A DNA stretch of 64,000 nt from Sphingobacterium multivorum (GTDB lineage Bacteria > Bacteroidota > Bacteroidia > Sphingobacteriales > Sphingobacteriaceae), in contig NZ_UAUU01000009.1 in the NCBI RefSeq assembly GCF_900457465.1, forward strand, positions 62,001 through 126,000. Direction: 5' to 3'. Position 1 is the stretch's first letter. Each line of letters opens with the position of its first letter. Below, in pieces: positions 35,916 through 45,400 of the stretch. Made by a program: the position numbers and the translations under genes. A model generated the notes under the pieces. The model was given only the letters and a program-made list of their open reading frames with translations. It had not been told where the DNA came from and made no database searches.

Positions 35916-36875
35916 TCAAAAACGGTAGGCAAAAAACAGCTCGCCATATTGATGCCGATGAAACACCGATTTGAGCTCTTTCGAATTGAAGATATAATTG
36001 ATACCGTAATTGATCTTGTGATTCGACCAGTTGAAACCTATGCGGTGACTAAGCATCCAAGGCTGAATAGTGTATAGCTTGCCTATGGGATCATTTTGAC
36101 CTCTCCCTCCTTCTACGGTTGCGCTGTAAAAAATACGGGACATGCTTGGTTGATAGATAAAATACCATTCTTTATCATTATCTGCTCTATCTTGTGTCAA
36201 ATGCCCATGTGTAAGGGTGGATGCCTGATAGGATTTCAGCTTCCCCAACCGAAACGGGGCCGCAATCCCCAGATTGGTATTATTTAGTCCAATAGTCCCT
36301 TCACCGATAATTCCCACATCAAATTGCTGGTTTTGACTGCGATATAGTCCTTTTTTATAGGTTGCACTTAAATCAATACCGAAGGAATTTCCAAGCTGCG
36401 TATCCCAACCTGTTGCCTCATACATACCAAATAGATGATGGATAAACTTCTGGGCTTCTTCACCGTAGGATTTAGGACCGATCTGCGCCAATTCGGTCTT
36501 GAACTCAATGACCTGATCCTGCGGTAAAAATCGCGTTACCCCAGCACTAAAATAAAGGTAACCTGCAAACGGTCTATCGTATTTTTTTTCCTGCCGTCTA
36601 TAGTCAATAATACTGATACCGTTATAAATACGCTGGCCTATTTCAAAATCCAATACCGTATTTGAAGACTGTTTATCCAGTTTCCCCGGCAACGCAATCC
36701 TATAGTTTATATTGATACCGTTTGTATAATAGCGGTCTTGACCGGTCAGGAGATAGACGTCATTGTCATTTTGAACAGCAATTTCCTGATTACGGAATTT
36801 CACCTGTCCAAAAACAAAAAAACAGGGAACTATAACAGCCCAAAAGAGGCCTAAAAATCGCAAAGCAACACTCAT
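35916..36875 (-). CDS. LpxR-like lipid A deacylase
   Basis: This 319-residue protein fits the LpxR family of outer-membrane beta-barrel enzymes, which in Salmonella remove the 3'-acyloxyacyl chain from lipid A. It begins with a signal peptide (FWAVIVPCFFVFGQVKF). It then shows QNDNDVYLLTGQDRYYTNG, the N-x-D and Y-T-N-G segment of the active-site region, and later GPKSYGEEAQKFIHHLFG, which may supply the catalytic His. The barrel ends with a terminal Phe (ELFFAYRF). It would modify the lipid A that carries the glycan made upstream. Activity in this organism is inferred. Confidence 0.82.
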   Translation of the reverse strand: MSVALRFLGLFWAVIVPCFFVFGQVKFRNQEIAVQNDNDVYLLTGQDRYYTNGININYRIALPGKLDKQSSNTVLDFEIGQRIYNGISIIDYRRQEKKYDRPFAGYLYFSAGVTRFLPQDQVIEFKTELAQIGPKSYGEEAQKFIHHLFGMYEATGWDTQLGNSFGIDLSATYKKGLYRSQNQQFDVGIIGEGTIGLNNTNLGIAAPFRLGKLKSYQASTLTHGHLTQDRADNDKEWYFIYQPSMSRIFYSATVEGGRGQNDPIGKLYTIQPWMLSHRIGFNWSNHKINYGINYIFNSKELKSVFHRHQYGELFFAYRF

Positions 36876-37257
36876 ATTAACAGGAAATTGTAAAATTCAT
36901 GCGATATCATTAGAACCAAAACAGCAAATTTCACTTGAAATTATTCAAAAGCATTCGAATCTAGCTTATTTTTCCAATTAATTCAAACTATTTAGAATAG
37001 ATATAAATAATATGGAAAAGTTGCATTATTCCTTTCTTAGCGAATCTATTTGTAATTTTGCATTCGATTAGGTCTCAAATGTAAACAATTTGGGATTTTA
37101 GCGCGCATAACGTTGTCAGGTTTGGGTAATAATCTTTCGAAAAAAACAGAAAGATATCGGACAGATCGGAACAGCCATTAACTGGTAAAAAAACAAACCG
37201 AGTGAAACGAACTCATTGATACGATGAGGTCGGACACTTATAAATAAGTAAATACAA
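36876..37257 (+). other. Non-coding divergent gap upstream of lpxR-like and ccmE
   Basis: This 382-base gap separates the diverging lpxR-like gene from ccmE. It contains the palindrome AATTTC-ACTT-GAAATT at 36927-36942 close to the lpxR-like start, and a perfect TAnnTTTG box, TAATTTTG, at 37053-37060 on the plus strand. The -33 element for that box is not clear. No gene is seen. Confidence 0.4.
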
Positions 37258-37665
37258 ATGAAAAAAAGTTCAATTATTCTAATCGCTATCATTGCTGTCG
37301 CAATTGCCATGATACTTGTTATCTATACTGATTCAAGTACGTATTCGACATTTACCGAAGCTAAAGAAAAGAAAACCGAACTATATGTGGTAGGTCAATT
37401 GAATAAAGACAAAGCACTTCACTATGATCCCAAAACTGACGCCAACAAATTTTCGTTTTTCATGCGTGACAACGATGGTACAGAATGTGAAGTGATTTTT
37501 AGAGGTGCCAAACCTCAAGATATTGAACGTTCAGAGCAGATTGTATTGACAGGAAAAATGGACGGGAATGTGTTTAGGGCAAGTAAGATATTGATGAAAT
37601 GTCCGTCGAAATATAACGATAAATCGGTCGTCACCGAGATCAATGCTACTGCTTTCAATAATTAA
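37258..37665 (+). CDS. ccmE: Cytochrome c maturation protein CcmE, CXXXY type
   Basis: This 135-residue protein is the periplasmic heme chaperone CcmE, which receives heme covalently and passes it to the CcmF/H complex. A single N-terminal membrane anchor (IILIAIIAVAIAMILVIYTD) is followed by an OB-fold beta barrel. In E. coli heme is bound by His in an HxxxY motif. Here the corresponding site reads KCPSKY, giving Cys-x-x-x-Tyr. This CXXXY type is known in Desulfovibrio and some archaea. It lies 19 bases before ccsA/ccmF, so both steps of cytochrome c maturation are coupled. Confidence 0.93.
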   Translation: MKKSSIILIAIIAVAIAMILVIYTDSSTYSTFTEAKEKKTELYVVGQLNKDKALHYDPKTDANKFSFFMRDNDGTECEVIFRGAKPQDIERSEQIVLTGKMDGNVFRASKILMKCPSKYNDKSVVTEINATAFNN

Positions 37666-37684
37666 TTCGTAAAATCAATTTTCA

Positions 37685-40144
37685 ATGGACGTTAATTACG
37701 TTGGTGAGCACCTGCTGCCAGGGCAGATCGGACAATTTTTCATTGTACTTTCTTTTGGTGCTGCACTTCTATCTTGTATCAGTTACTTTTTTGCAACAAA
37801 ATACCCTGAAGAGCATTCATGGAAAAAAATTGCACGTATTGCCTTCTGGGTTAATGCAGCCTCCGTCGTAGCGATTGGTGCAACTTTATTTTATATTATA
37901 TACAATCACCTTTTTGAATATAATTATGCCTGGGCGCACTCGTCCAAGACACTCCCTACCTACTACATCATTTCCAGTTTTTGGGAAGGTCAGGAGGGTA
38001 GTTTTTGGCTTTGGATGTTCTGGCAAACGGTATTAGGCGCTGTTTTGCTCTTTAAAGCAAAAAGCTGGGAATCGTCTGTTATGACTTTCGTCATGTTATG
38101 TCAAGCATTTTTAGCATCCATGATTATTGGTGTGGAAATCTTCGGTCTGCGGATCGGTAGCTCTCCTTTTATCTTATTGCGTGAAGCAATGGATATTCCA
38201 ATCTTTAGAGAAGCAAATTATCTTTCACTCATCACCGACGGTAATGGTTTGAACCCTTTACTTCAAAATTACTGGATGGTGATTCACCCACCGACACTAT
38301 TTCTTGGCTTTGCGTCGATGATTGTTCCTTTTGCTTATGCAACAGGTGCTCTTTGGACCAAACGTTACAAAGAATGGATCAATGCAGCACTTCCTTGGGC
38401 TTTATTTGCCGTGATGATTTTAGGCGCAGGTATTATCATGGGCTCATTCTGGGCTTACGAAGCACTTAACTTCGGTGGATTCTGGGCATGGGATCCGGTA
38501 GAAAATGCATCTATTATTCCTTGGTTTACCTTGATTGCTGCTGTTCACGTCATGATTGCTTACAAGAATTCAGGCCACTCCTACTTCACCGCTACTTTTT
38601 TGGCGATGATCAGCTTTGTGCTTGTGATCTACGCATCTTACCTGACACGTAGTGGCGTCCTCGGAGAGACTTCGGTACACTCCTTTACCGACCTGGGCAT
38701 GAGCGGACAATTGATCTTATTCAATGTTGTCTTTTTGGTTATCATGGTGGTCTTTCTTACCGTCAAAAAGAAAGAGATGCCCATCACTGAAAAGGATGAG
38801 GATATTTATTCAAGAGAATTCTGGATGTTTATTGGCGCCTTGGTATTGACTGTTGCCTGTGCACAGATCATTGCTTCAACATCAATTCCAGTGTTCAACA
38901 AGATCTTTGGTACCAAGGTAGCTCCGCCTTTGGATCCGATCCAACATTATAACAAATGGCAATCGGGTTTTGCCGTCATCGTGATGATCTTAACCGGATT
39001 TACGCAATTCTTAAAATACAAACGTACCGATAGCCGCAAGTTTTTGGCTTCCACTGTAGCATCGTTGGTTGTGTCTTTAATCCTAACGGCTGCTGTAGTC
39101 TATTTTACGAAGACGTATACCAACTTGATCTACATTTTGATCACCTTCGCAAGTATTTTCTGTATTCTGGCAAATATCCGCGTATTGGGTGACGCTGTCA
39201 AAGGTAAATGGAAACTGGCTGGTTCTTCGGTAGCCCATATCGGTTTTGGTTTATTACTTATCGGTGCCATGGTGGCCGCGGCAACCAACGAAGTCATCTC
39301 TGTCAACAACACGGGTTACATCGCTGTATCGGGATTCGACAAAGTAGAAAAGCCTGGCGACAACTTATTCCTGACCGAGGGTGAACCTGTACAAATGGGT
39401 GAATACAAAATTACCTATATCGGCGATAGCATTGTTGCTCCAAATACGTTCTATAAAATCAAATACGAGCGGATCGACGAAGAAACAGGCAAAGTGAAGG
39501 AGCATTTTGTGCTGCAACCTTTTGCACAAAACAACGCGAAAATGGGGGGGTTGATTGGTACTCCAGCCACCAAACATTATGTTAAACATGACGTATATAC
39601 ACTGATTACAGCGGCCGCAGCTGAAAGTCAAGCAACACACGCCAAAGTTCCTGCTGAAGATAAAACTGGTTTCGAGGACTACGAGGAGCCGGCAACATAT
39701 CAGGTAAATATTGGCGATACCTTACGCTACCGCAATGGATATTACGTCATTGAAGGCTTAAACAAAGAGGCCCACCTAGAGAAAATTCCAAAGGGACCCA
39801 GTGATGTCATGGTTGGATTGAAAATAAAAGTATTTTCGGCCGACAACAAACAGTATGAGGTACAACCGATTTACTTAATTAAAGACGGTGGTGTTTACGA
39901 CTTCAACAAGGATGTTACCGAGCAAGGACTTAAATTCAGATTTACGGGAATTAAACCTGACAAGGATAAACTGGAAATCATGGTTTATCAAAAGCCACTT
40001 CCAGAAAAGAAATGGGTGGTATTTAAAGCCATTAAATTCCCATACATCAACTTTTTCTGGTGTGGAACAATTGTCATGACCATCGGTTTTATCATGTCCA
40101 TTGTGAGAAGAAATAAAGAGGAGAAACGAAAAGCACTTAAATAA
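37685..40144 (+). CDS. ccsA: Cytochrome c biogenesis heme lyase, CcmF/CcsA-like
   Basis: This 819-residue membrane protein is the heme lyase that attaches heme to apocytochrome c. It has about fourteen membrane helices. The tryptophan-rich WWD-type motif, GGFWAWDPVENASIIPWF, is near residue 260. Conserved heme-ligand histidines are suggested by WMVIHPPTLFLGF near residue 200 and by the region around residue 285. A large soluble periplasmic loop lies in the C-terminal third before a final helix, as in CcmF. It follows ccmE after 19 bases and overlaps the next start by one base. The name could also be ccmF. Confidence 0.93.
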   Translation: MDVNYVGEHLLPGQIGQFFIVLSFGAALLSCISYFFATKYPEEHSWKKIARIAFWVNAASVVAIGATLFYIIYNHLFEYNYAWAHSSKTLPTYYIISSFWEGQEGSFWLWMFWQTVLGAVLLFKAKSWESSVMTFVMLCQAFLASMIIGVEIFGLRIGSSPFILLREAMDIPIFREANYLSLITDGNGLNPLLQNYWMVIHPPTLFLGFASMIVPFAYATGALWTKRYKEWINAALPWALFAVMILGAGIIMGSFWAYEALNFGGFWAWDPVENASIIPWFTLIAAVHVMIAYKNSGHSYFTATFLAMISFVLVIYASYLTRSGVLGETSVHSFTDLGMSGQLILFNVVFLVIMVVFLTVKKKEMPITEKDEDIYSREFWMFIGALVLTVACAQIIASTSIPVFNKIFGTKVAPPLDPIQHYNKWQSGFAVIVMILTGFTQFLKYKRTDSRKFLASTVASLVVSLILTAAVVYFTKTYTNLIYILITFASIFCILANIRVLGDAVKGKWKLAGSSVAHIGFGLLLIGAMVAAATNEVISVNNTGYIAVSGFDKVEKPGDNLFLTEGEPVQMGEYKITYIGDSIVAPNTFYKIKYERIDEETGKVKEHFVLQPFAQNNAKMGGLIGTPATKHYVKHDVYTLITAAAAESQATHAKVPAEDKTGFEDYEEPATYQVNIGDTLRYRNGYYVIEGLNKEAHLEKIPKGPSDVMVGLKIKVFSADNKQYEVQPIYLIKDGGVYDFNKDVTEQGLKFRFTGIKPDKDKLEIMVYQKPLPEKKWVVFKAIKFPYINFFWCGTIVMTIGFIMSIVRRNKEEKRKALK

Positions 40145-40905
40145 TGAACATTGTGATCTTAGGAAGCGGTAATGCCGCGACGCATTTTGGACAACAGTTT
40201 CAAAAAACAGGACAGCATATCGTTCAGATCTACAGTAAAACAAAAGCCAATGCAGACGCATTGGCTTTTGCGCTTCATTGCACAGCAACTGACCTACTGT
40301 CTGAACTCGACCTCCATGCCGATCTCTACCTTATTGCTGTTTCGGATCAAGCTATTTTACCGCTAGTAGAAGCGCTACCGAAGGATTTAACAGGCATTGT
40401 TGTCCACTGTTCAGGAGCAACCGATCTTGCTGCCCTGGCTGGATTTAAAAACACGGGCGTCATCTATCCACCACAATCGTTATCCAAAAATAAAGCAGTG
40501 GATTTCTCGACAGTTCCACTTTGCATTGAGGGTAACACAGATGAAAATAGTGCCGCGCTACTTCAGCTTGCACAGACATTTGCACCGCAGAGTATCTATT
40601 GTAACTCACCGCAACGCTTAGCCATTCACCTGGCCTCGGTCATGGTCAATAATTTCTCCAATATCCTCTATCAGATGGCTTTTGAGTTACTGGAAGAAAA
40701 CAACTTATCCTTTTATTTAATCAAACCAATTATCCTGGAGACGGCAGAAAAGGTGCAAAATCATATTCCAATAACAGTTCAGACAGGTCCGGCGATCCGA
40801 CAGGACAGCACAACAATGCAAAAACATTTGCAATTTATTAGCAATAAACCAGATTTACAGCAAATCTATCAACTTTTGTCGCAGGAGATTACTAAAAGAA
40901 AATAG
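40144..40905 (+). CDS. Rossmann-like and DUF2520 domain protein
   Basis: This 253-residue protein has an N-terminal NAD(P)-binding Rossmann fold (IVILGSGNAATHFGQQFQKT) and a C-terminal helical DUF2520 domain with PQSLSKNKAV, the conserved LAIHLASVMVNNFSNILYQ and a final QTGPAIRQD segment. The architecture resembles 6-phosphogluconate and F420-type reductases. Its true substrate is unknown. It overlaps ccsA by one base (TAATG), so the three genes ccmE, ccsA and this one probably form one transcript. It is cytoplasmic. Confidence 0.9.
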   Translation: MNIVILGSGNAATHFGQQFQKTGQHIVQIYSKTKANADALAFALHCTATDLLSELDLHADLYLIAVSDQAILPLVEALPKDLTGIVVHCSGATDLAALAGFKNTGVIYPPQSLSKNKAVDFSTVPLCIEGNTDENSAALLQLAQTFAPQSIYCNSPQRLAIHLASVMVNNFSNILYQMAFELLEENNLSFYLIKPIILETAEKVQNHIPITVQTGPAIRQDSTTMQKHLQFISNKPDLQQIYQLLSQEITKRK

Positions 40906-40982
40906 TTTATTAGAAACGGTTATAAACTTATCAAAACTTACCTCCAGGGGGTAAATATATCCATTTACTTCAGGAACTTTAG

Positions 40983-40990
40983 TACATTTG
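40983..40990 (+). promoter_or_regulatory. -7 box of a candidate promoter
   Basis: TACATTTG at 40983-40990 matches the Bacteroidota -7 consensus TAnnTTTG exactly, about 100 bases before the ATG at 41092. A TTTG -33 element at the right spacing is not evident. A short palindrome, TTACC-TCCAGGG-GGTAA, lies about 35 bases upstream. Confidence 0.35.
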
Positions 40991-41091
40991 CTTCGTCCAA
41001 AAGCGCATTTTGGAATGCTAATTGAGTAATAAAATAGTCAGTTGGGCTAAACATTAAAATAGCGAATTAAAACTAAACAATCGTATTTTCT

Positions 41092-42648
41092 ATGGAAGTT
41101 AGAAAACTCATTCTTTCAATAATGATTGTGATTAATTTAATCATTGTATCATTTGGATTTATATTTACATCAAGCTGGTTTTGGCTGCTTATTATCCCAT
41201 TCCCATTGCTATTGATCGCGTTATATCATAGTTTCCAGACCAAACATGCCATTCTGCGCAACTATCCACTAGTTGGATATTTCCGCTATATCTTCGAATC
41301 TATTCGTCCTGAGTTGAGACAATATTTTTGGGAATCGGACATGGATGGACGTCCTTTCAACAGAAGACAACGTTCGATCGTATACCAACGTGCAAAAAAT
41401 CAACGGGAAACTGTTGCATTTGGTATGCAGACTGATCCACAGGCTGTCGGGAATGAATGGGCTGCGCACTCTGTTTTCCCTTGTCATATCGAAAACCACG
41501 ATCTGCGTACCACGGTAGGAAATGCAGCCTGTAAGAAACCCTATAGCTTAAGTGTGTTCAACATCTCGGCTATGAGTTATGGTGCCTTGAGTAAAACAGC
41601 GATAACGGCATTAAATAAAGGTGCTGCACTTCAAAACTTTGCACACAATACCGGCGAAGGGGGGATCAGCGATTACCACAACAATGGAGGTGATTTAATC
41701 TGGCAGGTCGGTACAGGTTATTTTGGCTGCCGCAATAAGGAGGGAAAATTTGATCCCGAACTTTTCAGAGAAAAATCCAACCGTGAAAACGTGAAGATGG
41801 TCGAATTGAAACTCTCGCAAGGCGCTAAACCTGGTCATGGCGGTATTCTTCCGGCAGCGAAAAACACACCTGAGGTCGCTGCTATTCGTCACGTCATCCC
41901 CGGAACAGACGTGATGTCGCCACCAGCACATAGTGCTTTCTCTTCACCGACTGAAATGATGCACTTCATACAACAGCTGCGCGAGCTATCCGGTGGAAAG
42001 CCTATTGGCTTCAAAATCTGTATCGGCGATAAACATGAGTTTATCGACATCTGTCATGCCATGCAAAACACGCAAATCTTCCCGGATTTTATCTCCGTAG
42101 ATGGATCAGAAGGTGGTACAGGAGCTGCTCCACTTGAGTTTACAGATAACCTAGGGATGCCACTATACGATGCATTGGCATTTGTAACGAAAACCTTGAT
42201 TGCTTTTGGTTTAAAAAAACATGTTAAAGTTATTGTATCAAGCCGTATCGTAACAGGTTTCGATATCTTGAAAGTCATTGCCTTAGGCGCAGATGCATGT
42301 TATAGTGCTCGCGGAATGATGTTCGCTTTAGGTTGTATTCAGGCACTTAAATGTAATGAAGACGTCTGTCCGGTTGGGGTTGCCACACAACAGCCGCATT
42401 TATACAAAGGACTCGACGTAAACGATAAATATGTGCGCGTCGCCCAGTTCCACCGCAACACATTACGTGCTACAGTCGAAATTATGGAAGCTTGTGGTTT
42501 CAAAACACTTTCGGATGTATCGGCAGATAAATTCTATCGTAAAGTGGATGCCATCCGGACACTCAGTTTTCAAGAAATCTATTTCGGAACCGAAGGTAAA
42601 TTGGTCAACAGCCATACAGACTTCGAAAGCAAACTTTTTGAAGATTAA
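41092..42648 (+). CDS. FMN-binding glutamate synthase family protein
   Basis: This 518-residue protein has two N-terminal membrane helices (residues 5-50) followed by a glutamate-synthase-type FMN barrel. Visible family features are ISAMSYGALSKTAITALNKG, NTGEGGISDYH, KPGHGGILPAAK, DGSEGGTGAAP and GADACYSARGMMFALGC, the last with the cysteines of a 3Fe-4S-type site (C-x5-C seen as CIQALKCNEDVCPVGVATQ). The amidotransferase and central domains are absent, so it is not a full GltB. It is membrane-bound and its substrate is unknown. A terminator follows. Confidence 0.92.
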   Translation: MEVRKLILSIMIVINLIIVSFGFIFTSSWFWLLIIPFPLLLIALYHSFQTKHAILRNYPLVGYFRYIFESIRPELRQYFWESDMDGRPFNRRQRSIVYQRAKNQRETVAFGMQTDPQAVGNEWAAHSVFPCHIENHDLRTTVGNAACKKPYSLSVFNISAMSYGALSKTAITALNKGAALQNFAHNTGEGGISDYHNNGGDLIWQVGTGYFGCRNKEGKFDPELFREKSNRENVKMVELKLSQGAKPGHGGILPAAKNTPEVAAIRHVIPGTDVMSPPAHSAFSSPTEMMHFIQQLRELSGGKPIGFKICIGDKHEFIDICHAMQNTQIFPDFISVDGSEGGTGAAPLEFTDNLGMPLYDALAFVTKTLIAFGLKKHVKVIVSSRIVTGFDILKVIALGADACYSARGMMFALGCIQALKCNEDVCPVGVATQQPHLYKGLDVNDKYVRVAQFHRNTLRATVEIMEACGFKTLSDVSADKFYRKVDAIRTLSFQEIYFGTEGKLVNSHTDFESKLFED

Positions 42649-42669
42649 TTGCTAGCAATTCATAAAAAG

Positions 42670-42706
42670 AAGGTCCCCCATGTATTCATAGGGGACCTTT
42701 TTTTTA
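42670..42706 (+). terminator. Intrinsic terminator after the FMN glutamate-synthase-like gene
   Basis: AAGGTCCCC at 42670-42678 pairs with GGGGACCTT at 42691-42699, followed by a run of eight T. The left arm is preceded by A residues, so it can also serve the convergent MarR gene. Confidence 0.9.
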
Positions 42707-42749
42707 TACCTTGATAGTTCCCTTACAGGATAAAACCCGCTAATTATCT

Positions 42750-43193
42750 TTATTTCAAATTAAACAATACGCGGTGCAGAATCGTATTTGATAAAGTAAT
42801 TTGATCGTCGGCCAATCCCCCTAAGGCCTGTTCAATTGTATTTTTTGCCTGCTTCATTCCTTCATCCTTCATCTTCCGCCCGATTTTTGTTAAATAGATC
42901 AGATTGGATCGTCTGTCGTTTTTATCATTGACGCGGATAACCAGATTTACCCGTTCCAGATTATTAATTAATCGAGTGACACTTGGTTTATCTCGAAATG
43001 TGCGAACAGCAAGCTCCTGCTGGGTAAGCCCCTCTTCTACCCACAGGTTATACATGATACTCCATTGTTCAGAAGTAATGTTTAACCCGGCCTCCTTGAG
43101 ATTACGCTGTAATCTCCGCATAACTGCAATTGAGTATTTCCCTGTTAAGAAATTATAAAAATACTCTTGTGATACTAAATCTTGGTCTAACAT
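42750..43193 (-). CDS. MarR family transcriptional regulator
   Basis: This 147-residue protein has the MarR winged helix-turn-helix fold. The DNA-binding part reads LTQQELAVRTFRDKPSVTRL followed by the wing NDKNDRRSNLIYLTKIGRKM. Such proteins act as dimers and typically repress nearby genes, responding to phenolic or oxidising ligands. It converges on the FMN glutamate-synthase-like gene and lies downstream of the omega-amidase gene in the same direction after 266 bases. A palindrome in that gap is a candidate operator. The regulated target is not evident. Confidence 0.92.
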   Translation of the reverse strand: MLDQDLVSQEYFYNFLTGKYSIAVMRRLQRNLKEAGLNITSEQWSIMYNLWVEEGLTQQELAVRTFRDKPSVTRLINNLERVNLVIRVNDKNDRRSNLIYLTKIGRKMKDEGMKQAKNTIEQALGGLADDQITLSNTILHRVLFNLK

Positions 43194-43277
43194 ATGAATA
43201 ATGGTTATGGTTGTTTACGCAACTTATTTTAATAATAAAACGTCGTCTTTCAATCAATTTGAGAAAAAGCTAAACGT

Positions 43278-43300
43278 ATTTTGGCTAATAGTTAGCCTAA
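43278..43300. promoter_or_regulatory. Candidate MarR operator palindrome
   Basis: GGCTAA-TAG-TTAGCC at 43283-43297 is a perfect palindrome about 90 bases upstream of the MarR start. MarR proteins bind palindromes of about this size. The 12-mer ATTTTGGCTAAT at 43278-43289 recurs at 60737-60748. Binding is an inference. Confidence 0.3.
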
Positions 43301-43459
43301 ATTACGCTTTAATATAGCTGTCTCAAACAAAATTTTATCAACATGTCATAAGTAGATGTTGATAAATCATAACAATTTGATTTATACTAGACTGAATTTA
43401 ATAAATAAAAAGGATACAAACAAAATAAATGCTTGCAATTGTACCTAATTTAGAGGATG

Positions 43460-44236
43460 TTATCCGATTGTAAAAGAATCGGAATCTTTTAAGAAAGGAA
43501 ATTTCTCACGTGCTTCCAACAGATCGTTCGGATTTAAGGTAAAGGTATACAAGTCCTCATCTTCCGGTTTATAATACACCACGTCACCAAGAGGGGATAT
43601 ACACATAGAGCCACCAGAATAGTAAATATCATTACCGTCGTGCCCAACACGGTTTACCCCAACAACATAAGCTTGGTTTTCTATTGCACGTGCCGGAATA
43701 AGAGCTCTCCAATGTGCTGAGCGCTTGTCTGGCCAGCTGGCGGTATACACTAAAATATCATATGCTCCGTTTTGATTTTTAGACCAGACTGGGAATCTCA
43801 GGTCATAACAGATCATCGGGCAGATTTTCCATCCTTTGATATCGACCAGGATACGTTCATTTCCTGGCTCAAAGTACTCGCTTTCTTTGGATAATCCGAA
43901 AAGATGACGTTTATCATATTTTACATATTTACCGTCTGGAAACATCCATACAAAGCGATTATAGTATTTCCCACCTTCTTCGATAATCAAAGAACCGGCA
44001 ACAACACAGTTAAGTGAGCTTGCCATTTCAAATAGCCATCTTGTCGTAGGTCCATTTGCAGGTTCTGCACATTTCTCGACATTATTCGTGAAGCCTGTAT
44101 TAAACATTTCGGGGAGAATAATAACATCCGTTTTCTCACGCAATGAGGAAAGTCTCAAGGCTAGATTATTTAGATTCTTCTCAATATTTTCCCAGAATAA
44201 ATATGCTTGAAATACGGTGATTTTTAAAGGCTCCAT
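43460..44236 (-). CDS. Omega-amidase YafV-like (nitrilase superfamily)
   Basis: This 258-residue carbon-nitrogen hydrolase fits the YafV omega-amidase branch, which hydrolyses alpha-ketoglutaramate and similar omega-amides in methionine salvage and transamination clean-up. The catalytic triad is visible. The Glu is in VIILPEMFNTGF near residue 43, the Lys in VKYDKRHLF near residue 110, and the Cys in ICPMICYDLRFPVWS near residue 147. It is cytoplasmic. It runs in the same direction as the MarR gene, but the gap is large, so they are probably separate units. Confidence 0.9.
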   Translation of the reverse strand: MEPLKITVFQAYLFWENIEKNLNNLALRLSSLREKTDVIILPEMFNTGFTNNVEKCAEPANGPTTRWLFEMASSLNCVVAGSLIIEEGGKYYNRFVWMFPDGKYVKYDKRHLFGLSKESEYFEPGNERILVDIKGWKICPMICYDLRFPVWSKNQNGAYDILVYTASWPDKRSAHWRALIPARAIENQAYVVGVNRVGHDGNDIYYSGGSMCISPLGDVVYYKPEDEDLYTFTLNPNDLLEAREKFPFLKDSDSFTIG

Positions 44237-44320
44237 GAACGTAATCTAAAAATTTATTTAATTATTTTCTTACAAAAAAAACATTTAATGGCAAGATACG
44301 AATTTTAATAGAATTTATAC

Positions 44321-45289
44321 TTATTGCTGTCTTACCAAAAGGTTATTTGCTAACACTAATAACGCTTCTTTGCGATCATTTGGTACATTCAATGCTTCCA
44401 TTTTTTCAAATGCCCGTTGCGTATAGCTATCTTTCAACTCGTCGGCCGCAGTTTTAATCGCATACTTGTCGTATAAGGCAAGCATATCCGCTACTTTTGA
44501 TGGAGCAGTCTCTATAGTGGCATTTAATAGGGCTTGTAAAACCGTCTTATCATCATCCGAAATTACTGCCATCAACTTCACCAATAAAAAAGTTTTTTTA
44601 TTGATCATGATATCACCACCAACAATCTTTCCAAAAGTATCTGGATCTCCATATGCATCCAAGATATCGTCCTGTAATTGAAATGCTAAGCCTACGTTCT
44701 CTCCAAAATCGTAGATCAGCTGCTGTTGCTGTTCATCTGCTCCCGACAGAATAGCCCCCAACTGTAATGCTCCACCCAATAACACCGAAGTTTTAAGACG
44801 GATCATCTCAAGATACTCAGGCATTGTCAGCGAATCCCGGCTCTCATAATCCATATCTAATTGCTGGCCTTCACATACCTCCATAGCCACTTTACTCAAA
44901 ATTTTCAAAGTTGCAGGCAAGTAAATAGGATTACACTTTGAAATTTCCTCATACGCTTTGACCAACAAGCCGTCTCCAGACAATATGGCAATATTAGCAT
45001 CCCACTTTTCGTGAACTGTCGTTTTACCTCTTCTTAAAGGAGCCTTATCCATCAGATCATCGTGGATCAGTGAAAAGTTATGAAAAAACTCCACTGCTTT
45101 GGCAGCAGGGATAATTTCCTCCATCTCTTGCATGCCGAATAATTCGGCGGCCATCAATGTCAGCACAGGTCGAACCCTCTTTCCGCCCAAAGTCAATATA
45201 TACCGTATCGGATCATATAAATTTGATGGTGTTTCAGGAAATTGACTTGTCTCTATCGCCTCTATCACGAGTTGTTGTAAATGTTGCAT
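44321..45289 (-). CDS. Polyprenyl synthetase family protein
   Basis: This 322-residue trans-prenyltransferase makes linear isoprenyl diphosphates from isopentenyl diphosphate. The first aspartate-rich motif is HDDLMD in FSLIHDDLMDKAPLRRGKTT near residue 75, and the second is FQLQDDILDAYGD near residue 200. GGKRVRP near residue 35 binds isopentenyl diphosphate. The bulky residues before the first motif suggest chains of C15 to C20 or so, but chain length cannot be fixed. It diverges from a GT4 gene with 111 bases between. Confidence 0.92.
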   Translation of the reverse strand: MQHLQQLVIEAIETSQFPETPSNLYDPIRYILTLGGKRVRPVLTLMAAELFGMQEMEEIIPAAKAVEFFHNFSLIHDDLMDKAPLRRGKTTVHEKWDANIAILSGDGLLVKAYEEISKCNPIYLPATLKILSKVAMEVCEGQQLDMDYESRDSLTMPEYLEMIRLKTSVLLGGALQLGAILSGADEQQQQLIYDFGENVGLAFQLQDDILDAYGDPDTFGKIVGGDIMINKKTFLLVKLMAVISDDDKTVLQALLNATIETAPSKVADMLALYDKYAIKTAADELKDSYTQRAFEKMEALNVPNDRKEALLVLANNLLVRQQ

Positions 45290-45400
45290 ATATCTTTACG
45301 ATCGAATCTTGCGAATATAGCAATAATCATATAGAAATGGCAATTTTGTCCCTTTAAAGGAAGTCACCTCAAAATTGTACATTTGTATAAGTCTTTTATT

